This document shows positions 1 through 7,812 of a stretch of DNA of 64,000 nt, in pieces. Within the stretch, counting starts at the first letter, position 1, and each line of letters begins with the position of its first letter. A program made the position numbers and the translations under genes. The DNA comes from Xylanimonas ulmi (GTDB taxonomy: Bacteria; Actinomycetota; Actinomycetes; Actinomycetales; Cellulomonadaceae). A model generated the notes under the pieces. It did not search any database. It saw nothing but the letters and a program-made list of their open reading frames with translations, and was not told the DNA's origin. Location: assembly GCF_004216535.1 (NCBI RefSeq), contig NZ_SGWX01000001.1:2914001-2978000 (forward strand), read 5' to 3'.

Positions 1-253
1 GCGTGTTGAGCAGGATCGACGTCGTCGACCCGCCGTACATGCCCCCGTAGTAGATGCCGGCGAACACGATGAGCGCCGCCGCCGGGTCGAGCGAGTACGT
101 CAGCGGCAACAGCAGCGCGATGGTCATCGCGGGGCCGATGCCGGGCAGCACACCGACGGCGGTGCCCACGAACACGCCGAACAGCGCGTACAGCAGGTAC
201 ATGGGGTGCAGCACGGTCGAGAAGCCCTCGATCAGCGCGGAGAGGTCACCCAT
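1..253 (-). CDS. tctA: Tripartite tricarboxylate transporter large permease TctA (N-terminal part, cut by window edge)
   Basis: Large membrane subunit of a tripartite tricarboxylate transporter (TTT), which imports citrate-like carboxylates with a periplasmic-type binding protein and a small membrane subunit. About 84 residues are visible, reading leftward off the window. They begin [11 protein letters not shown] and contain the TctA signature [17 protein letters not shown] followed by [14 protein letters not shown], both typical of the family's first conserved repeat. The ATG at 253 overlaps the end of tctB by 8 bases, so the genes are translationally coupled in the order tctC-tctB-tctA. The remaining roughly 400 residues lie outside the window. 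Confidence 0.93.
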   Translation of the reverse strand, partial: MGDLSALIEGFSTVLHPMYLLYALFGVFVGTAVGVLPGIGPAMTIALLLPLTYSLDPAAALIVFAGIYYGGMYGGSTTSILLNT

Positions 254-788
254 GGAAGAGACCGACTCCCCTCAGCAACGGTCCGGGAGGCAGGCTCAGG
301 CCGAGCATGCCGCCGAACACCAGTTGGATGGCCAGGGCCAGGGCGACGGCGATCAGCACGGCCTTCCACCACGGCCGGGCGCCGAGCGTCACCGCCGCCC
401 CGGCGAACAGCAGCGACCCCGCCACGGGCCACCCGGCGACGTTGATGACCAGGATGTGCGCGACGAACACGCCCACGAGGATCACCACCGTGCGCCAGTC
501 GGTCCGCACGGCCATGTCGACGTCCTCGCCGCCCTCCTCCTCGCCGAGCCGCCCCCGCAGCGCCTGCGCGGCCACCACGGCGCCGGCGACGAGCATGAGC
601 GCGCCCACAAGGAACGGGAAGGCGCGCGGCCCGAGCGTGTTGGCCGACCCCGGCACCACGATCCGGCGCGCGTCCAGGAGCACGAACCCTCCCGCCAGGG
701 CGATCACCCCCGAGAAGCCGAGCTCGCCCAGGCGCCGGCCGCGCGATCGGCGCCGTTGCGCCGTCGCGACGGACAGGTCCGAGCTCAC
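246..788 (-). CDS. tctB: Tripartite tricarboxylate transporter small permease TctB
   Basis: Small membrane subunit of the TTT carboxylate importer; the family is poorly conserved and usually 140-180 aa, and this one is 180 aa. Four hydrophobic segments are visible (around residues 23-40, 55-78, 100-125 and 135-165) after a short basic N-terminus ([11 protein letters not shown]). I chose the GTG at 788 because it overlaps the tctC stop codon as GTGA, the usual coupling arrangement. A longer in-frame extension upstream would overlap tctC heavily and has an arginine-rich, non-membrane composition. The call rests on position between tctC and tctA, size and topology. Confidence 0.85.
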   Translation of the reverse strand: MSSDLSVATAQRRRSRGRRLGELGFSGVIALAGGFVLLDARRIVVPGSANTLGPRAFPFLVGALMLVAGAVVAAQALRGRLGEEEGGEDVDMAVRTDWRTVVILVGVFVAHILVINVAGWPVAGSLLFAGAAVTLGARPWWKAVLIAVALALAIQLVFGGMLGLSLPPGPLLRGVGLFHG

Positions 789-1816
789 TTGACGAGCCCG
801 ATGTCCTTGAGCACGCCCTGGATCTCGGTGATGTTGCCCGCGAGATAGGTGTCGAACTCGTCGCCCGCGAGGAACGCGTCGGCCCAGCCCTTCTCCTCCA
901 GCGTGCCGCGCCACGACGGCGACTGCGCGAGGCCGGTCACCAGCTCGATGAGCCGGTCACGCTGCGCGTCGTCGACCGACCCGGGCGCCACGACGCCGCG
1001 CCAGTTGGTCAGCTCGACGTCGTACCCCGACTCGATCAGGGTCGGGACGTCGGGCAGCAGCGCGTCGCGCTCGGCGCCCGAGACGGCCAGCGCCCGCAGC
1101 GCGCCCGCGTTGACCTGCTCCGCGTACTCGCTGATGCCTGAGACGCCCGCGTCGACGTTGTTGCCCAGCAACGCCGCGAGCGACTCGCCGCCGCCCGAGT
1201 AGGCGACGTAGTTGAGTGTGTCGCCCACGGCCTCAGGCGTGACGCCGGCGGCCTTGAGGACCAGCGCGGCCAGGATGTGGTCGGTGCCGCCGGCTGAGCC
1301 GCCCGTGACCGTCACGGCCTTGCCGCGCGCCACGACGTCGTCGACCAGGTCCCCGATCGTCTCGTAGGGCGAGTCCGCCGGGACGACGATGACCTCTTGC
1401 TCCTCGGTGAGCCGGGCGATGGGTGTGGTGTCCTCGATCCGGGCCTGCGCCTGGTTGGTCTCGACGGCGCCGACCATGACCAGGCCCATGACCAGCAGCG
1501 TGTTCGGGTCGTTCGACGCGGCGATGTTCGCCAGGCCGACGGTGCCGCCGGCCCCGCCGACGTTGGAGACCGACACGCTCGCGGCGAGGTCCTCGGCCTC
1601 CAGCCCCGCCTGCATGGCCCGTCCGGTCTGGTCCCAGCCCCCGCCCGGGTCGGCGGGGACGACGATGCTGAGTTTCGTGATCGCTCCGGCGTCGTCCGAC
1701 TCCCCCGACGCCCCCTGGTCGCCCGACGACAACGCCGAGCAGCCCGCGAGCGCGACCCCGAGGCCGATGGCAAGCGGCGCGGATACGGCCGCGCGGACGG
1801 TCCTGACCTGGCGCAT
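785..1816 (-). CDS. tctC: Tripartite tricarboxylate transporter substrate-binding lipoprotein (TctC/Bug family)
   Basis: Extracytoplasmic receptor of the TTT system, 343 aa, the normal size for Bug proteins. It starts with a lipoprotein signal peptide: basic MRQVRTVR, a hydrophobic stretch, and lipobox LAGC with the lipidated Cys near residue 25. Family motifs include PADPGGGWDQTGRAM, which in Bug proteins forms the carboxylate-binding loop, then NVGGAGGTVG and a C-terminal WRGVVAPG block. It is first in the tctCBA operon and divergent from a CitA/DcuS-like two-component system that probably controls it. The exact carboxylate cannot be read from the sequence. Confidence 0.93.
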   Translation of the reverse strand: MRQVRTVRAAVSAPLAIGLGVALAGCSALSSGDQGASGESDDAGAITKLSIVVPADPGGGWDQTGRAMQAGLEAEDLAASVSVSNVGGAGGTVGLANIAASNDPNTLLVMGLVMVGAVETNQAQARIEDTTPIARLTEEQEVIVVPADSPYETIGDLVDDVVARGKAVTVTGGSAGGTDHILAALVLKAAGVTPEAVGDTLNYVAYSGGGESLAALLGNNVDAGVSGISEYAEQVNAGALRALAVSGAERDALLPDVPTLIESGYDVELTNWRGVVAPGSVDDAQRDRLIELVTGLAQSPSWRGTLEEKGWADAFLAGDEFDTYLAGNITEIQGVLKDIGLVK

Positions 1817-1896
1817 GACTCCTCCTCGAGTCCCGGGCCGGGCGTCGTCGCCACGGCCGTACGGGCACGCTAGGCGGCCCCCGCACGCCGCTCGGG

Positions 1897-1910
1897 CTTA
1901 CGGTCGTAAG
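1897..1910. promoter_or_regulatory. Palindrome CTTACG-N2-CGTAAG between tctC and the sensor kinase
   Basis: A perfect 6-bp inverted repeat with a 2-bp spacer lies in the 161-bp divergent region between tctC and the two-component genes. Position and symmetry suggest a binding site for the adjacent CitB/DcuR-type response regulator, but this is inference from context only. Confidence 0.35.
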
Positions 1911-1977
1911 GGACGTTCTGGTCATTGTGGTGACGGCAAGACTCACCACCCCGCTGTGGTGTGAGCCACACTGGGGC

Positions 1978-3351
1978 ATGGTCCGGGCGACGTCGCTGCG
2001 CGTGCAGCTCCTGCTGCTGCAGGTCGCGATCGTGCTCGCGCTCATCTGCACGACCGGCGTCGTCGCCTCCTGGGTCCAGGAGCGCCAGCTGCGCGGCGCC
2101 TACCTCGACCGCATGACCGGGGTCGCCCAGTCGGTGGCCCGGCTCCCCTCGGTCGTCGACGCCCTCGACGACGCCGACCCCTCGGCCACGATCCAGCCGA
2201 TCGCCGAGGTGATCCGTCGCGCGTCGGACGTCACCTACGTCGTGGTCGCCGACACCGACGGCATCCGCCACTCCCATCCCGACCCGACGCGCATCGGCGA
2301 GCGCGTCTCGACCGACCCGGCGCCCGCGCTCGCCGGGCAGGTGTGGACCGGCACGCAGACCGGCACCCTGGGGACCTCGTGGCGGGTCAAGGTGCCCATC
2401 TACGGCACGGCCGACGACGACGCCGCGTCCGCGCCCGTCGTCGGCGTGGCCAGCGTCGGCATCCTGGAGAGTGAGCTGCGCCGCGACCTGCGGGCGGGAC
2501 TGGGTCCGCTCTTCGGCGCGCTCGCCGCCTCGGCCGCGGTCGGCGTCGTGGCGGCCGTCTGGGTCACCCAACTCGTGCGGCGGCGCTTCTTCCGGCTGGA
2601 GCCCGCGCAGGTCCAAGCCCTGATGCGCGACCTCGACGGCGCGCGCGGGCTGACGGCGGCGCTGCGGGCCCAGGCGCACGAGTTCGCCAACACGCTCCAC
2701 GTCGTCTCGGGCCTGCTCGACCTGGGCCGCGGTGAGGACGCCATGCGCCTGATCGAGCGCGAGACTCGCGACCAGACCGCCCCGGCCCCGCCGGTGCCTC
2801 CCGGGGTGCGGGCGCCCGAGATCGCCGCGGTGCTGCGGGTCAAGGCCCGCATCGCCGCGGCGCACGGCATCGCGCTCGTCGTCGACGAGTCCTCGGACGT
2901 GTCGGGGCTGGGCGACGACCCCACCCCGCACGACGCGGACCACTACGCCGACCTGCTGACCGTGCTCGGCAACCTGGTCGAGAACGCCGCCGAGGCGGTC
3001 GGTCCGGGCGGGCATGTGTCCGTACGCGTCACCGACACCGCCGTCGTGGTGGACGACGACGGGCCGGGCATCCCGCGCGGCGCGCGCCGCGAGGTGTTCG
3101 AGGACGGCGTGAGCACCAAGCCGCCGACGCCCGAGCGGCCCGCGCGCGGCGTCGGGCTCGCCCTCGTGCGCCGCGCCACGGACCGCTGGGGCGGGCGCGT
3201 GATCATCACGACGTCGCCGCTGCGCGGGGCCCGGGTGGCGGTCACCCTGCCCTGGCGCCCGCCCCCGGCCCCACCCGCGCAGACGCCCGCGCAGACGCCC
3301 GCACCGTCGAGCGCGGCGCGGGCGGCGCGGGCGCGGGCCGCGGACCGGTGA
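1978..3351 (+). CDS. CitA/DcuS-family sensor histidine kinase
   Basis: Membrane sensor kinase for carboxylates. Starting at ATG 1978 it is 457 aa: a transmembrane helix at about 7-30, an extracytoplasmic PAS-like sensor domain (about 35-180, with VVVADTDGIRHSHPDPTRIG as in CitA/DcuS ligand domains), a second helix at about 185-210, then the SpoOB-type H-box AHEFANTLHVVSGLLDL with the phosphoacceptor His. The ATPase domain shows N-box NLVENAAEAV, G1 DDDGPGIP and G2 GVGLALV. An upstream GTG (1927) would add 17 residues before the membrane helix; I prefer 1978 because the hydrophobic segment then sits at the N-terminus. It overlaps the regulator gene by 4 bases and probably senses the substrate of tctCBA. 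Confidence 0.9.
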   Translation: MVRATSLRVQLLLLQVAIVLALICTTGVVASWVQERQLRGAYLDRMTGVAQSVARLPSVVDALDDADPSATIQPIAEVIRRASDVTYVVVADTDGIRHSHPDPTRIGERVSTDPAPALAGQVWTGTQTGTLGTSWRVKVPIYGTADDDAASAPVVGVASVGILESELRRDLRAGLGPLFGALAASAAVGVVAAVWVTQLVRRRFFRLEPAQVQALMRDLDGARGLTAALRAQAHEFANTLHVVSGLLDLGRGEDAMRLIERETRDQTAPAPPVPPGVRAPEIAAVLRVKARIAAAHGIALVVDESSDVSGLGDDPTPHDADHYADLLTVLGNLVENAAEAVGPGGHVSVRVTDTAVVVDDDGPGIPRGARREVFEDGVSTKPPTPERPARGVGLALVRRATDRWGGRVIITTSPLRGARVAVTLPWRPPPAPPAQTPAQTPAPSSAARAARARAADR

Positions 3352-4061
3352 CCGCAGCCCCCGGGCGGCGCGAGAGCGCACCGCTGCGCGTGCTCGTGGT
3401 CGAGGACGACCCCGCGGTCGCCGACCTGCACCGCCGGTACGTCGACAGCCACCCCCGGTTCGCCGTGGTCGGCGCGGCCGCCACGGGATCCGAGACACTG
3501 CGCCTGGCCGCCGCACTGCGCCCCGACGTCGTCCTGCTCGACGTGCACCTGCCCGACGGCGACGGACTCGACGTCCTGACCCGGCTGCGGACACTGCCCG
3601 GGCCGCCCGCCGACGTCGTGGCGGCCACGGCGGCGAGCGAGGCCGACGCGGTGCGCCGCGCGATGGCGGGCGGCGTCGCGCACTACCTCGTCAAGCCCTT
3701 TACCGCCGCCGCGCTGCGCGAGCGGCTCGACGCCGTCTGGGCGGCGCGCGAGCGGCTGCGGCAGACCGCGCACGACCTGGGACAGGACGAGGTCGACCGC
3801 CTGCTCGCCCGCGGGGGCCCACCCGCGGCCGGGCTGCCCAAGGGGATCCAGGCGCGGTCGCTCACCCGCGTCGAGGCGGCGCTGGGCGAGGTCGCGCCCG
3901 GGTCCGCGGGGCTCTCGTCATCGCAGGTCGCGGCCGCGGTCGGTATGTCGCGGGTCTCGGCGCGGCGCTACCTGGAGCACCTCGTGGACGCCGGGCGCGC
4001 CGAGGTCGAGCCCCGCTACGGCGCGACGGGCCGACCCGAGAACGTGTACCGCACACGGTGA
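3348..4061 (+). CDS. CitB/DcuR-family response regulator
   Basis: Cytoplasmic transcription regulator partner of the preceding kinase, 237 aa. The receiver domain (about 12-125) has VLVVEDDPAVA with the acidic pocket, phosphoacceptor Asp in VVLLDVHLPDGDG and Lys in YLVKPF. The C-terminal helix-turn-helix (about 185-237, SSSQVAAAVGMSRVSARRYLEHLV) is the CitB/DcuR type rather than LuxR or winged OmpR. The GTG at 3348 overlaps the kinase stop as GTGA. It ends 5 bp from the convergent ABC-transporter ATPase gene, with no obvious terminator between them. Confidence 0.92.
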   Translation: MTAAPGRRESAPLRVLVVEDDPAVADLHRRYVDSHPRFAVVGAAATGSETLRLAAALRPDVVLLDVHLPDGDGLDVLTRLRTLPGPPADVVAATAASEADAVRRAMAGGVAHYLVKPFTAAALRERLDAVWAARERLRQTAHDLGQDEVDRLLARGGPPAAGLPKGIQARSLTRVEAALGEVAPGSAGLSSSQVAAAVGMSRVSARRYLEHLVDAGRAEVEPRYGATGRPENVYRTR

Positions 4062-4066
4062 CCCGG

Positions 4067-5878
4067 TCAGCGGGTCGCCCCGGCTCCCGCCACGGTCGGG
4101 GTCGCCGCCTGAAGCCGCCGCGTGTACTCGTGCCGCGGGTGCGACCAGACCTCCTCGGTGGGGCCCTGCTCGACGATCTCCCCGGCGCGCATGACGGCGA
4201 CGCGGTCGCACAGGTGCCGCACCACCGCCAGGTCGTGCGAGACGAGCACCAGCGTCAGGCCGCGCTCGTCGGCGAGCCGCCCCAGCAGGTCGAGCACCTG
4301 GGCTCGCACCGACACGTCGAGCGCGCTGACCGGCTCGTCGGCCACCAGCACGCGCGGGCGGCACACCAACGCCCGCGCGATCGAGATGCGCTGGCGCTCG
4401 CCGCCCGAGAACTGGTGCGGGTAGCGCTCGCCCGCGTCGTCAGGCAGGCCGACCGCGTCGAGCATCTCGCGCACCAGCTCGCGGCGACCGGCGCGCGTGG
4501 CGGCCTGCGGCAGCGAGCGCCGGTTGGCGGGGTTGAGCAGCGGCTCGGCGACGATGTCGGCGACCGACATGCGCGGGTCGAGCGAGCCCATGGGGTCCTG
4601 GAGCACGAGTTGCAGGTCGCTGCGCACGCGGGCCACCTCGCGCGCCGAGGCGAGCGCGACCTGCCCGGGCCGGGCGCCCGGTCCCGCCAGCCGCACGCCC
4701 GCGACCTCGACCGCGCCCGACGTCGGCGCGGACAGGCCGGCCAGCAGCCGCAGCGTCGTCGTCTTGCCCGAACCCGACTCGCCAACGAGGCCGAACCGCT
4801 CGCCCGCGGCGACCTCGAACGAGACGCCGCGCAGCGCGTCGACGGTCTGCGGCGGGCGGCCGCGGCGCCAGGCGGTCAGGCCGTACAGCGCCGACCCGCG
4901 CGCGCGCACGTAGGTCTTGGTGACGTCGCGGAACGCGATGACGCCGCCCCCGGTGGTTGAGCCTGCGGTGGTTGAGCCTGTCGAAACCACCACCCCCAGC
5001 TGCGGGGTTTCGACAATGGTTTCGACAGGCTCAACCAGCGGGGGGCGGGTTTCGACGGGCTCAACCGGCGGGGTCGGCGGGCGGCGCGGCGGGAGCTGCG
5101 ACGCCTCCAGCAGGCGGCGCGTGTACTCGTGCCGGGGCGCCGCGAAGACCTGCTCGGTCGTGCCGCCCTCGACGATCCGCCCGTCCTTCATCACCAGCAC
5201 CCGCTCGCACACGCGCGCGACCACCGCCAGGTCGTGGGTGATGAACAGCAGCCCGGTGCCACGGCGCGCCACCAGTTCGCCCATGAGCTCAAGCACCTGC
5301 GCCTGCACGGTGACGTCGAGCGCCGTCGTCGGCTCGTCGGCGACCAGCAGTGCCGGGTCGTTGGCCAGCGCCATGGCGATCATGACGCGCTGGCGCTGCC
5401 CTCCCGAGAGCTGGTGCGGGTAGGCGCGCGCAGCCGCCGGTGGGTCGGGCAGGCCGACCTCGCCCAGCAGGTCGACGGCGCGACGACGCGCCGCGGCCGA
5501 GCGCGCGCGCCCGGCGCCGCCGTCGTGCAGCGTGACGACCTCGGCGACCTGCGCGCCCACGCGCGCGAGCGGGTCGAGCGCCGTCATCGGCTCCTGGAAC
5601 ACCATCGACATGAGCGAGCCGCGCAGCGGCGCCAGGCGGCGGTCGGAGCGGGCGAGCAGGTCACGCTCGCCCGAGACGTCGACGGCGCCCGTCGCGGTGA
5701 GGTTGTCGGGCAACAGGCCCAGCACCGACAGCGCCGTGAGCGACTTGCCGCTGCCCGACTCGCCGATGAGGCCCACGCGCTCGCCCGCGGCGACCGTCAG
5801 GCTGACGCCCTCGATGAGCGTGCGGTGGCGGGTGCGCACGGTGAGGTCCGCGACCCGCAGGGCGGGCGGGGGCGTCAT
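4067..5878 (-). CDS. Dipeptide/nickel-type ABC transporter double ATPase (DppD-DppF fusion)
   Basis: Cytoplasmic energy-coupling protein of the peptide/nickel importer, 603 aa, with two complete ABC domains. Domain 1 (about 5-255): Walker A GLIGESGSGKS, signature LSGGQRQRV, Walker B LLVADEPTTALD. Domain 2 (about 310-600): Walker A GLVGESGSGKT, signature FSGGERQRI, Walker B VLVADEPVSALD. Each ends with the oligopeptide-type C-terminal YTRRLLEA or YTRRLQAA motif. The linker (about 262-310) is made largely of reading frame through a palindromic DNA repeat, giving VEPVET-like peptides. The ATG at 5878 overlaps the upstream permease stop as ATGA. It is last in a four-gene operon. Confidence 0.95.
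   Translation of the reverse strand: MTPPPALRVADLTVRTRHRTLIEGVSLTVAAGERVGLIGESGSGKSLTALSVLGLLPDNLTATGAVDVSGERDLLARSDRRLAPLRGSLMSMVFQEPMTALDPLARVGAQVAEVVTLHDGGAGRARSAAARRRAVDLLGEVGLPDPPAAARAYPHQLSGGQRQRVMIAMALANDPALLVADEPTTALDVTVQAQVLELMGELVARRGTGLLFITHDLAVVARVCERVLVMKDGRIVEGGTTEQVFAAPRHEYTRRLLEASQLPPRRPPTPPVEPVETRPPLVEPVETIVETPQLGVVVSTGSTTAGSTTGGGVIAFRDVTKTYVRARGSALYGLTAWRRGRPPQTVDALRGVSFEVAAGERFGLVGESGSGKTTTLRLLAGLSAPTSGAVEVAGVRLAGPGARPGQVALASAREVARVRSDLQLVLQDPMGSLDPRMSVADIVAEPLLNPANRRSLPQAATRAGRRELVREMLDAVGLPDDAGERYPHQFSGGERQRISIARALVCRPRVLVADEPVSALDVSVRAQVLDLLGRLADERGLTLVLVSHDLAVVRHLCDRVAVMRAGEIVEQGPTEEVWSHPRHEYTRRLQAATPTVAGAGATR
4952..5068. repeat. Cluster of REP-like palindromes (core GGTTTCGACAGGCTCAACC) inside the ATPase linker
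   Basis: Several full and partial copies lie in both orientations: a truncated copy at 4952-4965, a full palindrome at 4967-4991, a partial at 5004-5016, a full copy at 5017-5037 and a variant at 5046-5068. The same core recurs at 11527-11581, 59082-59117 and 63437-63508. Here it is read in frame and encodes VEPVET-type residues of the interdomain linker. Confidence 0.85.
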
Positions 5879-6756
5879 CGGGTCCCCTTGAGGCGCGGGT
5901 CGAGCACGTCGCGCAGCCCGTCGCCCAGCAGGTTGAAGCCCAGCACCGCGACCGCGATGGCGAGGCCGGGGGCCAGCGCGAGGTTGTCGTGCACGCCCAG
6001 GTACTGCTGCGACTCCTGGAGCATGCGCCCCCACGACGGGGTCGGCGGCGCCGTGCCGAGCCCGAGGAACGACAGCGCCGCCTCGGCGAGCACCGCGAGG
6101 CCGAAGTTCACCGAGCACTGGACCACGACGATGCCCGCCAGGTTGGGCAGCACGTGCCGCCACGCGATCGCCCACGCCGAGCGGTTCGCGGCACGCGCCG
6201 CGAGCACGTAGTCGGTGCGCATGATCTGCAGCGTCCCCGACCGCGCGACGCGCGCGAACGCGGGGATGGCACCGATGCCGAGCGCCACCATCGCCGTCGT
6301 CGTCCCCGTGCCGAACGCGGCGCCGAGGATGATCGCGAGCAGCAGGCCGGGGAAGGCGAGCAGCACGTCCGAGGCGCGCATGAGCGCCGCGCCCGGCGCC
6401 CCGCCGCGCATGCCCGCCACGATGCCGACGGGCACCCCGATAGCGGCGGCGATGCCCACGGCGACCACGCCGACATAGAGCGTGATGCGCGCGCCCGCCA
6501 TGAGCTGCGAGACGACGTCGCGGCCGAACCGGTCGGTGCCGAGCCAGTGCGCGGCGCTCGGCCCTTGCAGGCGGGCGGCGGGCACGGCCCGCACGGGGTC
6601 GTACGGCGTCCACACCAGCGAGACGACGGCGAGCGAGACGACGGCGAGCACCAGCGCCGCGCCGATGATCAGTTGCGGGTGCACGCCCGGGCGCCGCCGC
6701 GGGCCGACGGCGGCGACGGCGTCGGGCAAGGGCACGCCCGCGGGCAGGGCGCTCAT
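5875..6756 (-). CDS. Dipeptide/nickel-type ABC transporter permease (DppC-like)
   Basis: Second membrane subunit of the peptide/nickel-type importer, 293 aa. The N-terminus is cytoplasmic with a first helix at about 28-50. Then come the OppC/DppC hallmark LGTDRFGRDVVSQLMAGARITLYVG and the ATPase-contacting EAA-type region (about 190-220, AAARAANRSAWAIAWRHVLPNLAG). The C-terminus has GDGLRDVLDPRLK, the typical end of DppC proteins. Its ATG overlaps the preceding permease stop and its own stop overlaps the ATPase start, so the three genes form a tight translationally coupled unit. Confidence 0.94.
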   Translation of the reverse strand: MSALPAGVPLPDAVAAVGPRRRPGVHPQLIIGAALVLAVVSLAVVSLVWTPYDPVRAVPAARLQGPSAAHWLGTDRFGRDVVSQLMAGARITLYVGVVAVGIAAAIGVPVGIVAGMRGGAPGAALMRASDVLLAFPGLLLAIILGAAFGTGTTTAMVALGIGAIPAFARVARSGTLQIMRTDYVLAARAANRSAWAIAWRHVLPNLAGIVVVQCSVNFGLAVLAEAALSFLGLGTAPPTPSWGRMLQESQQYLGVHDNLALAPGLAIAVAVLGFNLLGDGLRDVLDPRLKGTR

Positions 6757-7718
6757 CGGGCGCCCCCCTCGGCGCGCAGGCGCGGATCGAGCGCGGTGTA
6801 GAGCAGGTCGACCACGAAGTTGACCACCACCACGAGCGCGACCAGCACCACGACGATCGACTGCACCGCCAGCAGGTCGCGCTGCTGCACCGAGTCGACC
6901 AGCAGCGAGCCGAGGCCCGGCACCACGAACACGCGCTCGACGACGACGGCGCCCACGAGCATCGCGGCCAGTTGCACGCCCACGACGGTGACGACCGGCA
7001 CACCCGCGTTGCGCAGGCCGTGGCGCACCAGCGCGCCGGCCCGCGTGTGCCCCGCCGCCCGCGCGGTGCGCAGGAAGTCCTCGCGCATGACCTCGAGCAC
7101 GGCCGAGCGCACGTAGCGTGTGATGACCGCGGCCTGCACGGTGCCGAGCGCGACCGCGGGCAGGATCGCCCGCCGCAGGAACTCGACGGGATCGACGGCC
7201 GGCGGCGTCCAGCCGCCCGCGGGCAGCCACCCGGCGTGCACCGCGACGAGCGAGACCAGCAGCACGCCGACCAGGAAGTTCGGCACCGCGACGCCCACCT
7301 GCGACGCCCCCGCGATGACCGTCCCCCACACCGAGCGGTGCGTCACGGCCGCGAGCGTGCCCAGCGGGATCGCGACGACCAGCGCGAGCAGCATGCCCAG
7401 GCCCACGAGGATGAGCGTGACCTGCACGCGGTCGGCGATGAGCGTCGTCAGGTCGTTGCCCGTGACGAACGACGTGCCGAAGTCGCCGCGCAGCATCCCG
7501 CCGACCCACTCGCCGTACTGCGCGAGCAGCGGACGGTCCGTGCCGTGCTCGGCGCGCCAGCGGGCCAGCGCGTCAGGCGTCGCGTTGACGCCGAGCGCCA
7601 CCACGGCCGCGTCGCCCGGCAGCACACGCAGCACCACGAACACCAGCGCGCTGGCCAGCGCGAGCGTCGCGAGGAACTGGCCCGCGAGCCAGCCGACCTG
7701 TCGCCTCACGAGGACCAT
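6753..7718 (-). CDS. Dipeptide/nickel-type ABC transporter permease (DppB-like)
   Basis: First membrane subunit, 321 aa, six predicted helices. Typical DppB/OppB features are the N-terminal helix followed by LPGDAAVVALG, the LLAQYGEWVGGMLRGDFGTSF block, the EAA loop TARAAGHTRAGALVRHGLRNAGVPVVT, and the end YTALDPRLR. The gene follows the binding-protein gene after a 94-bp gap, in which I see no strong terminator. It overlaps the next permease by 4 bases. Confidence 0.94.
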   Translation of the reverse strand: MVLVRRQVGWLAGQFLATLALASALVFVVLRVLPGDAAVVALGVNATPDALARWRAEHGTDRPLLAQYGEWVGGMLRGDFGTSFVTGNDLTTLIADRVQVTLILVGLGMLLALVVAIPLGTLAAVTHRSVWGTVIAGASQVGVAVPNFLVGVLLVSLVAVHAGWLPAGGWTPPAVDPVEFLRRAILPAVALGTVQAAVITRYVRSAVLEVMREDFLRTARAAGHTRAGALVRHGLRNAGVPVVTVVGVQLAAMLVGAVVVERVFVVPGLGSLLVDSVQQRDLLAVQSIVVVLVALVVVVNFVVDLLYTALDPRLRAEGGAR

Positions 7719-7812
7719 CGTGCCGTCGTCGGCGACGATCCCGCCTGGTCAGCGTCGCCCGCCGCGGGTTCCCGGCTCGTGGGCGGCGCCGGGATCGTGG
7801 GGCGCGGCGGGG

